A stretch of DNA of 64,000 nucleotides, from positions 406,608-470,607 of the forward strand of contig KE546982.1 in NCBI GenBank assembly GCA_000442125.1, in the 5' to 3' direction. Positions 55,391 to 64,000 of this stretch are shown here, one piece after another. The position numbers and the translations under genes are program-made. Numbering within the stretch: position 1 is the stretch's first letter; each line of letters opens with the position of its first letter. The notes beneath the pieces were generated by a model. That model made no database searches and was not told the DNA's origin. It was given only the letters and a program-made list of their open reading frames with translations. This DNA comes from Opeltia flavorubescens (lineage: Eukaryota > Ascomycota > Lecanoromycetes > Teloschistales > Teloschistaceae).

Positions 55391-56040
55391 CACAGAAGGA
55401 TAAAGAAGAGAACAAGAGAAGTCCGCCGATCCTGTCTGCTGACCGCTAAGAAACCAAAGAGAAGGACTCTCTTCAATTTCTTTTCCTTGGGTTCTTGAGC
55501 AATCACGGTCCAGTCCAAGATTGGAGAAGATGATACTGAAGGAGAAGTAGAGGTCTAATCTTCGGCAAAAGAAATATAGCCCCGTAGGATAAGTGAACGA
55601 TGGCGAAAGGAAAACTTGACGATTTTGAAAGACTGGACGTGATTCGTTGTATATAGAAAAAGTTATTTGCTGAAGCAGACAAGTGAGATCCTGAATCGTG
55701 ATTTCGGAAAAGAATCGTATATGGAGAAGGATTGGGTGGGATTATTATAAACCTCGCGTTAGTACGGAGTTGCGGTGTGCCTATCTACGTAGGCTACCTA
55801 GGCCGAGGGGATGCGATGATCACAGCGTCCCCGAACAACATTGTTGCATATCGGCCATTTGTTGGGCAGTAAACTGCCCATTGAAATTGGAATGCGAGCT
55901 CGGCGGCTAACGCATTGTATCCTATCACTGTGGATAACGAAGTATTCAAGAGAGGGTATAGAGAATCCAAAGATGAGATATAGAGTGTACCGCTAGTTCG
56001 AAGATAGAATCCAGAGATTTTGAAAAGATGTATATAAGAG
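55391..56040. other. Putative leader region of the GLEBS-containing unit
   Basis: On the minus strand it is pyrimidine-rich with a TATA-like tatatac near 55648-55655. No coding piece was recognised except hydrophobic T-rich frames at 56.0-55.8 kb. Confidence 0.3.
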
Positions 56041-56980
56041 GAATGGTAGTGCTGATGATAGTCGAGCATCGTCTTTGAGTTTTTTGATCTCCGCTCCGTA
56101 TTGCTCCTTCTCGTCTAACAAATTATGCTTTGGGTTCGGACGCGGTTTTTCGCTTTTCGACCTCTCTCTCTAGAGTGTTTTCTTCCGTCGACTGCTGCAT
56201 GTTCTGCTTCTTGAGTTTTTCGACTTCAGCGGTCTTATAGCCCACGCTCTGATTCAATCTCTCAATGCTCTTGGGTCTTGAGCTCGTCTTGAAGCATTTG
56301 TTGTCGAGTGCCTTGGAAAGCCTGTCCGAACCTCCCTGCAGGCTGTCCCTTCCGGCCGCCGGTATCTGGATCTCTGCATCGTACTGCTGGCTCGGGTCGA
56401 AGAAGAAAGATATGAATTCTTTTCCCTTAATGCTACAAGAGCTTGAAAGAGGGAGATCAGAGGCCTAAGCTGCACTCTTTGTTCTTCGGGGAGGGAAATC
56501 TGTTGTTGTAATTGTATGCTGCTTTGACGACAGATAACGAACCGTGCGTGATTGAACAGCAGTTGACAATCCGAGAATGACGGCATTTTCTCTTGGCGGC
56601 TTCATGGCAAGGCGAAGCTGTCTCGAAGACGATGATGTCTTGACGATAATGATATCTCTATCCCTCTTGAAATCCGCGACATTCCGCAGGAATCTTCGAA
56701 AAAGGTATAGAGTCGTTCATCCAGCCTATCCTTTATGGCCGAAAGACGGACGAGTTCTTGTCGAATCTCGTCCTTGATTATCACGCTCTCTTAGTTGGGA
56801 GGTGATCATATTACGCGCCGCGTCGTCCAACTTATCCATGGCTTCGATAGAGTCTTGGTTGCGGTGTGCTCTTTGGATCAAGAGTCCGGAAAGATGAGCT
56901 ACCGTAGAGACATAGTTGCTCCGATGGCAACAAGGTCCGGAGATATTACCAGGCAATCAGTCATTGGGGTGTCGCCAACA
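56041..56980 (-). pseudogene. Coiled-coil pieces of another array unit
   Basis: Consecutive minus-strand pieces in changing frames: NQDSIEAMDKLDDAARNMIT near 56.87 kb; DEIRQELVRLSAIKDRLDER near 56.75 kb; VGYKTAEVEKLKKQNMQQS and ENTLEREVEKRKTASEP near 56.2 kb; and LDEKEQYGAEIKKLKDDAR near 56.1 kb. All have heptads. The order and style match the other units. No intact frame longer than about 75 codons was found. Confidence 0.42.
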
Positions 56981-58833
56981 ATGCCCGGATGCTGCTCGTT
57001 CCCTTATAAATTGGGTGACGGCTAGGGAGTGATTATGGGAAGAAAAAGGTGGAAGTTGGGTAATCATGGGGTTACCACTTCCAGTGAAGATGTAGAAGCT
57101 CATGAGAGGGTTGGCGAGAATGGAGCTCTTGATATAGTTGATCATGCTCATGATTCTTTCTATAGAATCATGAAACACCATTGAAATCGATAATACCATC
57201 TGCCTTGGCTATATCGAGTGTGTCCATGGCAGAATCCGGGCGGAGGGTGCTCTGTGGCAGTCGTAGTCTCAAAATTGGCGTCGATCTGGTCGGAATTCTG
57301 CTCGAGCCATTTGCGGAGAAAGACGTCAAGCCCTTGGTATGAATTTGGTGTTAACCTCGAAATTTGTTTAATGCCCTTCAGGTGGGCAACAAACCTCAGA
57401 ATCATGCCCGTGTAGAAACAATGCCGTGTATTTGGCATCATTCACCGTGTCCCATTGGAAGAGCAATACACGAAACCGTGCCTTGGCCGATCTCTTCACG
57501 ATGCATGGACAAAGAATTTTCATCAATGCGGAATTCTGACTCCATATTATAGGACCAAGTTTCCGGCTTCCGGCTTGCTACCGGAAAGTCCTTTCTTGAG
57601 AGATTCTTCACCTGCCGCTGACCAGGAGCATGAAGTAGCGCAGATCATTGTGCCGACCCTTGGGTTGAAATCTTCTCTTTTGACGGTGCATGTGGTGGTT
57701 GGTGAAAGAGCGAGGGAGGAAAAGGGGTTTGGGCCGAGGAAAAGGGAGGGGAGGAAGATTTGTGTCAGGGTTAGGATGGCTCGTAATTTTTGAGCTCATC
57801 TATCAACTCGTTCTCGATTTTGGTACCCTCTTGGCTGTGGTCCAACGCATCGAGGGTTTTAATACCCAGTCGGATCAACCTGTTACGTATTCCGACACGA
57901 GATCCCCTCTGTGGGATAGCTGTCGTTAGTAGAAATATATATTCCGTCGCTGGCAGCTTGGCTGGGCCGAGCCACTGTATAATGCAGAGTTCGTGGGAGC
58001 GATGCTTGCATTATAGGAGAACGGCCACCCTTCGTTAGACTCCGAGGCTATCCGGTGTAGCCTCTTCGGCGGCTGCATTGAAAGAGTGTATAGTAGATAG
58101 CACACAGCTCTTCACTCCACTGTACAGAGACAGACCATTCGAAACACTCGGTGATTCGGGCAGGACTGGATCTTAACTTCCTTTGTCGACTGCCCAATGT
58201 CATGCTTTGCTTGCTGTCTGACGCTATTATCGAGGTTCTCTTGCGACTCGATAGGATCTTCCACATTTTTCCAAGAATTTATCCCAGCTAAAGATCAGAG
58301 TTAGATCAAAAGTGGCACCAATGATCATAACGATTTTCTTGGAGAAAGCCAGGATATTAGCAATATCCTGCAGCTTGCGGTTTTCATCCTGTCTCGCTCG
58401 AACAATCTGCAGTGTACAGTATTGGGATGCTGACGGGCCTCGCTGATGAGACCCGCAAATTCTTGTGTTCTCCATTTACGTTCAGGTCAGCTAGCTAAAA
58501 GAACGCTCGACGGATGAAGCATTCCAGTAACAAGATGTTGCCACGAATGTAAGGAGCACAAGGGAGATCGACTTCCAAATTGCGCGACATCCTCCTTCTG
58601 CATGACCAGCCTCTACGTATTCTTGTGAGACCGACCCTTACGTCGTTTCAGCTCTCGCCCGAGGGTGAGAAACGCTCCTTCGCCCGTCTGCGGCGCGTCA
58701 GGGGTTGTGACGAGACATGAAAAATGTATATTTGAGGAAATCGAAATATAAATGTCCAAAGACACTATAGTGAAGAAAATTCTGATAATATAGAAATCCG
58801 AAAGAAAGAATTCCGGAAGAAGCATTGGCTGAG
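56981..58833. other. Unresolved; AT-rich leaders and small fragments
   Basis: 57441-57160 (minus) contains YQGLDVFLRKWLEQNSDQID. 58475-58227 (minus) contains QIVRARQDENRKLQDIANIL. 58720-58610 (minus) contains DAPQTGEGAFLTLGRELKRR. These look like exon fragments, on the same strand, without recognised domains. Confidence 0.3.
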
Positions 58834-59172
58834 TCATGAAAGTATGAGAAATGAATGATAAGAATGATGTATATACGGGGGTGATGATGTGAAATGTGAT
58901 GATGATGATGATGATGGCGATGGGCAAAACCGAGGAAGAGTGCCACAGCCAGAAAAAGGAGGCGTAATAGCCAAGCCGAGTAGCTGAATAGGATGTTGAG
59001 GATGTGCATGCTTGCTGATTTCTACAGCTTTGGCGATAACCGATAGCGAGTGTGCAAAGGTCCAGCCTCTATTATCGAGACCTGCCAGATTTGCGGATCT
59101 GATATTTTCTATACATCTGCGTGCTATTCTATCCACTTCAGGAACCGCAAGGTTGCTCAGCCCGTAGCTCAT
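58834..59172 (-). CDS. Hypothetical short protein
   Basis: ATG frame of 112 codons. Residues 1-75 look coding (LSNLAVPEVDRIARRCIENI, FAHSLSVIAKAVEISKHAHP); the C-terminal part is low-complexity Ser/His because it runs through a GAT/ATC microsatellite, so the gene may splice out before it. Family not recognised. Confidence 0.35.
   Translation of the reverse strand: MSYGLSNLAVPEVDRIARRCIENIRSANLAGLDNRGWTFAHSLSVIAKAVEISKHAHPQHPIQLLGLAITPPFSGCGTLPRFCPSPSSSSSSHFTSSPPYIHHSYHSFLILS
58898..58916. repeat. GAT trinucleotide microsatellite
   Basis: About six uninterrupted gat units. Confidence 0.9.
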
Positions 59173-60270
59173 CGATGGTTGATTTTTGCGAGCCTGTCTG
59201 CTCTTCTAGTCGCCGGATCGTTGTCTCATGCAAGGCCTCATCCTCAAGTGAATCCTTGGCGGTGGCTCCCTGTTTCTAGGTCTGAGTCAAGAATGACAAA
59301 TATCTTCCAAGGTATCTCTCTCGGTGCACACGTCGGCAAGTTTCCATTTGCACTGCCTCGACGTCTTTTTGTGTTCGGAGGTTGGTAATTCGAAGATCTT
59401 GGGACTTGGCGCGTTTGAGATCTCAGTGTTTGGCACAAGCAGCCGACCTAGCATCGAAAATAAGCCGCTCGATGCTGCGGATGGCTAGCTAGATGCTGAA
59501 GTCGATGACTGGTCGGTCGCAAAGAGGATGTAAAGGAAATTTGTCATGTTCTCACCGTCGATGTTGATAAGAAAGTGCGCTTAGGAAAGCGAGTCCAGAG
59601 ATATATATGGAGAAGAAGAGATGGGGATCCAATAGAAAGATCAAGAATCAAATGAACAGGTGGCAAGAAGAATGTTCTAGAGATCATGTCGAAGTGACGT
59701 CTATCATCCACCTATATAATGGTCAAAATCTGTCAGAGGATATTCTCTACCAACTAAATCTTTGCGAATCGATAGGCAAAGAGTGCCGCGAGCATTGCAA
59801 AAAGAAGGACCAGGGTTGCTTGGCCCCAGGACTAAGTGCTTGAGGAGATTCTTGCTCGGAAACATGAAATCGCGTCTACTGCAATGGTGGGACAAAGATA
59901 TAGGCGTGAGCGAAACGGGTAGTACAGCATTCGGATAAGAAGATCGGAAAGATAATGCACGCTTCGAGTTGTTTCATGTAAGAGGTTGGTCATGATATAT
60001 ACCAAGTCATCTTCGTGAAGAGCCCCGAGAAATGAGTTCCTATTGCGGGAATGAATGTAGTATAGGAGAGCAGGTCATGTCTTGGGAGAGATTACAAGGT
60101 TGGGTTGGTTTGCGATAGAGCTGTATGGCGCATTCATGGAAGAATTCTCGATGAACAGAGTTCTGAATGTAAGAGGAATGTCGAGGTACAGATTGTATGT
60201 GTTGTCACATCAGGAGAAACATTAGACTTGGTTAGACTTGACTAGTAAATCTCTATGGAACCACTGTCAA
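59173..60270. other. No recognised gene
   Basis: A plus-strand ATG frame at 59607-59843 (78 codons, basic start KKRWGSNRKIKNQMNRWQEE) is open; the minus strand has overlapping frames. Nothing convincing. Confidence 0.35.
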
Positions 60271-60411
60271 TTATGTGGGAGAATTACAAGCCCAGGCATC
60301 GGTGATCATACTGAGGTTCATAAGAAAACCGATAATAATGAATAGGACTGCGCCGTACATCATCATTGCTGAATACATGGATGTAGTATACCATTGAGTT
60401 AGTATAGGCAT
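60271..60411 (-). CDS. Very small membrane-type peptide
   Basis: ATG frame of 46 residues with one hydrophobic helix (GAVLFIIIGFLMNLSMIT), starting about 65 nt downstream of a TATA-like tatatac on the same strand. It could equally be a 5' leader frame or chance; included because promoter spacing and composition fit. Confidence 0.25.
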   Translation of the reverse strand: MPILTQWYTTSMYSAMMMYGAVLFIIIGFLMNLSMITDAWACNSPT

Positions 60412-60447
60412 GATACGGCACAGAGTAGATTAAGTGTCAGAAAAAGA

Positions 60448-60839
60448 TTAAAGGTCGCTCGGTGTCAGCAGAAGTATATAATGATGGCAGGAGTATTTAG
60501 AATGAATGATGTATAGTGAAGAGTCATTATTGATCCGATCCTCGAAGGATATTGACACAAATTTGGTGGATAAGTGACCGCTTCCCAGATCGTTCGACTC
60601 TTCGGGATAGTCTTGAATTGCGCGAATAGCATCATGAACTAGCCACGTGCTGTTGGGTGGCAACTCCCGAGCAACTAAGGAGAAGCCCGTCTGACATTGT
60701 CCTAGATCAGCCCTCCGGTTTCGGTAACGAAGGACCGTTCCCTAAAAGCCGTCAGTAGCTGCGATACCGATATGGAAGTATCACATACAATTGTGGAGTT
60801 CCACACTCCGGTCGGCCGCCGTCCTGACATAGTCCCCAT
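60448..60839 (-). CDS. Two-exon hypothetical protein
   Basis: Exon 1 60839-60789 starts at ATG (MGTMSGRRPTGVWNSTI). A 47-nt intron 60788-60742 (GTATGT, branch-like CTGACG, TTTTAG) leads in phase 0 to exon 2 with LRYRNRRADLGQCQTGFS, ARELPPNSTWLVHDAIRAIQ and DYPEESNDLGSGHLSTKF. The last 30 codons are AT-rich and may lie beyond a missed splice. Two alternative readings of exon 1 in other frames are also open, so the model is tentative. Confidence 0.4.
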
Positions 60840-61109
60840 TGAAGGCGATCAAGTAGATCAATGTGAACGAAGACCTATCTTCATGTCAACACATCAGGTC
60901 TAGGAACTTACCTGCACTGAACCAACTGGTTCTCCCCACTTGGTAGGTGTAGATAGACGAGCTGTCGACAAGAATAGTGGAAGAACTTTGCAAGGATTAG
61001 CCGCAGTCGCGTGCTTCCAATCGACTTCAAGGGATGGGCTTCACACAATGTAATTCCAATGCAAATAGGAGAGGGGTTCCGTCAGAGGTGGCAGGTATAG
61101 CAGCTGTTG

Positions 61110-61993
61110 TCACTTGGCCTGTTCACTGGAGAGCTCTTTTTCCGGGAAGCCTGCCGATGGTAAGAAGACGCATGGGACAGGGTGTTCGGGAGCTACGAAA
61201 GACAGACGTACGAAGTCATTCTTCGGGGATGGTTTTGTAGCGTCCACGGTGGTAATGTAACAAGTAGGAATCTTCCCTGTGATACATTGCCAGGATGGCT
61301 CGTTGACGGTAGAATTCATCGATTTCTGGCAAGCTTCCGTGATTTTACCTTAAGTCGAAGGCAAATTAGTGATGGGGTCATCTCTTGGGGGGGGGGGAGG
61401 ACGGGAGGGGGACAAACCTTACGCATAGCCTTTGCCTCTCCTACCAGGTCTTGATAAGTATCTGTACGACACTGTCGTATGATCTTTTGGCAGACTTTCG
61501 ATCATTATTGGGCCACGAGTGCGGTTTCTCGTATTTGCAGGGGATGGGTTCCTTTGAATCACAATCTCAGGCAATTAACCGAGGCCCACGCTGCCCCGAT
61601 ACCATGACGCTGGAATTTCGTTGATGACGCAATTTGCCGTAAGGTTCCGAGTAGATGTCGCTGGGAAGACCATCAATACTGGGGAATTGGGGATCTTACT
61701 TTCTCGATCCCACACGTGGTTCATCGCCGTGCTTGAATGCTGTGGCTTGCTGTTCGACCAGCTGGAGAGATCTTGCAACGTCAAATATTGGAAGGCCGAT
61801 GTGCACGTCATCGAATGGACCAGAGAGATGTATGCTGTTACCAGGATGCAGGCGTTCAGGACAATTTGACGTTGGTGAATGCTGCCAGCTGATGTTGCTA
61901 GTCAGTGCCCAGTCGTCTAGATAGAAGACGTAGTTAATCATACCTGGCTACGTGCGCCTCTACACACTGGCAGCACCATTTCAACTCAGACAT
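61110..61993 (-). CDS. Multi-exon hypothetical protein with Cys-rich start
   Basis: Exon 1 61993-61944 starts MSELKWCCQCVEAHVAS. A 55-nt intron 61943-61889 (GTATGA..CATCAG, branch CTGACTA) joins exon 2 61888-61700 in frame: QHSPTSNCPERLHPGN, GPFDDVHIGLPIFDVARSLQ and a GTAAGA donor. Downstream pieces on the strand are NDIYSEPYGKLRHQRNSS, CKYEKPHSWPNNDRKSAKR (one in-frame TGA between) and a last exon with EACQKSMNSTVNEPSWQC and FVRLSFVAPEHPVPCVFLPS ending at 61110. The first Cys pairs (C-C-x-C and C-P) could bind zinc. The first intron is well supported; later joins are not. An 11-G run at 61387 lies in a presumed intron. Confidence 0.5.
61387..61397 (+). repeat. Run of 11 G
   Basis: Uninterrupted homopolymer; a likely spot for length error in the assembly. 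Confidence 0.9.
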
Positions 61994-62082
61994 TGGCCAA
62001 GACCCTTCCAACCTTTCTGAGCTTCACTCGGCCGTCGGGACTGTTCAGGCTGGAGCCATGGACTGGAAACGAGTGGCAGTAC

Positions 62083-62349
62083 TCATTGACGGGACTGGGG
62101 ATCTAACGATTTGATCGATGCTTGGACTCTTTGCCACTGTGAGCAAGGCCAGGTACAAAAAGAGATGTCTAGCACGACGAAGATCCCGTAAAGAATACCG
62201 TAGTAGTTGAAGAGGGTACTGCAGATGTCGAAGAACATGCTCAAACTTTGGCCAAGGGCTAATGGTGCAGGATCGATCGCTGCAGAAGGCCATTTAAATA
62301 TGCCAATTGATATGGAGAGGTCATTGAGCGTAAGTATGTGGATGAGATA
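62083..62349 (-). CDS. Membrane-protein-like fragment
   Basis: An open frame of 88 codons without ATG near its start; includes LGQSLSMFFDICSTLFNYYG and ILYGIFVVLDISFC, then SQWQRVQASIKSLDPQSRQ at the end. One hydrophobic segment, soluble tail. Probably a 3' exon. Upstream exon not found. Confidence 0.35.
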   Translation of the reverse strand, partial: YLIHILTLNDLSISIGIFKWPSAAIDPAPLALGQSLSMFFDICSTLFNYYGILYGIFVVLDISFCTWPCSQWQRVQASIKSLDPQSRQ

Positions 62350-63928
62350 TCAAGAGTATGCAAGTCATGAATGATAACGAAAGGGTAATTCCTTGATAGA
62401 CTATCTTATAGGTCTGAGTGACATCAAGAAAGAAAGACAGAAAGAATTTAGCCTTCGTGGATATCTGATGAGTTTAAATCAGCTGACAATTGTTCTCGAT
62501 ACGTGGGGTACTGCTTACATAAGTCATCTGCCATCCAAGAAAGTGGCGGCACTCTTCGATGAGACAAGGTTACTATGATAGCACCGTCGAAAAAGTATAG
62601 CCGAAGAAAGAAAAGAGTGGTTTGGATAATACTATCGATGATTGAACCTCAGTCGAAGAAGGCTACAGAGGGTCATCAGCTATCCCACTTGACGGTAATG
62701 GTGGAGAAGCTGGCAGCGGAAGTGTGAGACAGAGAGACCATACAGTATACTAGGGAAAGGGAGTCATGTAAGAACAAGATAATGTATAGAAGGTATGAGA
62801 TGAGAAGGCAAGACAGTGGTCGAAAGCATTCAAGATTGGAGAAAGTATTGGAAAATGGTTGATGTTGGGAGAATACAGAAGAGAAAGCTCGGGGGAAGGG
62901 AAGCTCATTATATACCCTCCTTCTCTTGGCACGGGCAAGTGTAGAGCGAGTTCCTGCGAGTTCGTGCAAGCCATGAAAGACTGAGAAGGGCTTCATGCCT
63001 CCGATAATCTTGTTCGTTATTCGGTATTCCTGAGGGTTTTCTTCTTAATGGTCGTTTCACCCTTTGCGTTGATAGTCATTGATCCAGCAGTCTTGGTCGT
63101 CGGATCCATGGAATTAGTTGATCTTCCTATCATTGAAGCTCCGCAGTAGCTGGAAAGGGTGAAGAAACTGATAATTGCACGAAAGTGGCATAGTTCAACT
63201 AACCAGCAGGGCTTGGACATTATTTGTCAACCCACGATTGGCCGACCAGAATTTTTAGAGCAAAGGGCTTACCGCATTTCTCCATGCTAGCTCCCATGAT
63301 CATATGTTCTCAGCAAATTCAATACTGCTTGAAATATATTAGCAATCGAAGGTGACCATGTCACGAGAATGCATCAATTCCAAGTCTTGAAGATGAATCC
63401 GGCTTCTTTGGGAGCAGAATCTGTCCCATGTTAATAGGATACAAGTGAAGATATAGAAAACTTACTGCAAGAGGGATGATTGGTCTCATGTGACCTCTGA
63501 CGTATCGTCTCATCTCGAGTGGTCAACATCCTAATGCCGCTCTCAACGAAATTGCACCGAGTATCTCATGTCTCGTACGATGGATTTCACGCAAGGCGTC
63601 AGATACCAGCGAACAATGATAATTGAGGGTGGGAGAACTTGATCTACACAGCCTCATCGTAATGAAATAAGTATCTCAAACCTTGCGGACCTGGGCGTAA
63701 ATATTGGGAGCGTATGACGAGAAGAGAAGCTAGGTTTGAACGCAACGGACCCGATAATAGTTCGTAACAACACGCCAATCTACTCAACTAATATTCGGCA
63801 GTGACCGCTTCTTATTGCTTTTACAGTACCACCATAATGTTTGACTTACCTGGTAAGATATCAACGTGGGAGTCCACTCGGCGATTCCGTTAACGAGGCG
63901 AGGTTCGAATGAAGTTCTAACAGTTTAA
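62350..63928. other. Promoter-like stretch and weak frames
   Basis: Around 62917 the minus strand has TATATAATG followed by a long pyrimidine-rich tract and CAACATCAACC, the layout of a fungal promoter and start site. A minus-strand tail at 63130-63017 reads STNSMDPTTKTAGSMTINAK then GETTIKKKTLRNTE. 63.3-63.9 kb shows nothing. Confidence 0.35.
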
Positions 63929-64000
63929 GCGCTCGGCCGCCGGTAGCGCCGGGGCGATCACCGGGGTGGGCCACAGCGACTTAATCGACCGTACAAGCCG
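63929..64000. other. GC-rich right edge unlike the rest of the window
   Basis: The last 72 bases are about two thirds G+C with CGCCG-rich phrases, starting abruptly after ttctaacagtttaa. It may be the edge of a GC-rich gene or foreign sequence joined at a contig end; too short to tell. Confidence 0.4.

Noticed and set aside
41772-56980. The repeated array as a transposon or retroelement
   Set aside because: No transposase, reverse transcriptase or integrase motif, no terminal repeats and no target-site duplications were seen; the repeated parts are coding modules.
63895-63920. ggttcgaat as a tRNA B box
   Set aside because: No cloverleaf could be folded around it by eye and no A box lies at the right distance.

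Overview
The window looks like a filamentous ascomycete, most probably a leotiomycete (Helotiales-type) fungus. Support: GC near 45%, short GT..AG introns of about 40-90 nt with CTAAY/CTGAY-like branch points, TATA-rich spacers, and fungal families I recognise from general knowledge (a fungus-type P450, two fungal PD-(D/E)XK-like families, a BIR-like protein, a Nup98 GLEBS/FG segment). The order is an inference. Single N bases at 8615, 15976, 32277, 47274, 49830 and 50935 show a draft assembly. No rRNA, tRNA, CRISPR array, virus-derived or LTR element was recognised.

Layout. 0-4.1 kb: edge of a possible SDR gene, a decayed P450 on the minus strand (heme Cys and ExxR Arg both lost) and a dsRBM-like protein. 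4.1-27.2 kb: ordinary but poorly characterised genes, several rebuilt here by joining open frames across canonical introns: a coiled-coil protein (5.1-5.7), a frameshifted gene (9.0-9.9), a BIR-like plus zinc-finger protein (10.9-11.8), small membrane or secreted proteins (13.5-14.1, 15.6-16.5, 19.2-19.9), a four-exon membrane protein (22.0-23.4) and a three-exon gene with a decapeptide repeat and a restriction-endonuclease-like domain (25.4-27.2). 27.2-32.4 kb: little convincing coding. 32.4-35.4 kb: a DUF7924-type nuclease-fold gene and a small membrane protein. 35.4-41.7 kb: gene-poor.

41.7-57 kb is the most unusual part: a run of minus-strand coding pieces, nearly all coiled-coil, with repeated and paralogous modules, many frame changes, and no single intact long gene. 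Recognisable inside it are a truncated Ulp1-like (C48) protease domain (50.2-50.9), a Nup98-type GLEBS/FG piece with its own ATG (54.9-55.4), further FG-rich pieces (45.3-45.8), a piece resembling the N-terminal region of Nup192 (45.8-46.1), and an AT-hook-like tail (44.5). This suggests a decaying local gene family built from SUMO-protease, nucleoporin-like and coiled-coil parts. 58.8-62.4 kb holds further short minus-strand genes or fragments. The last 70 bases switch abruptly to high GC and may not belong.

All calls come from reading translations by eye; no alignment or search was run. Splice joins are supported by reading-frame continuity and splice signals only.
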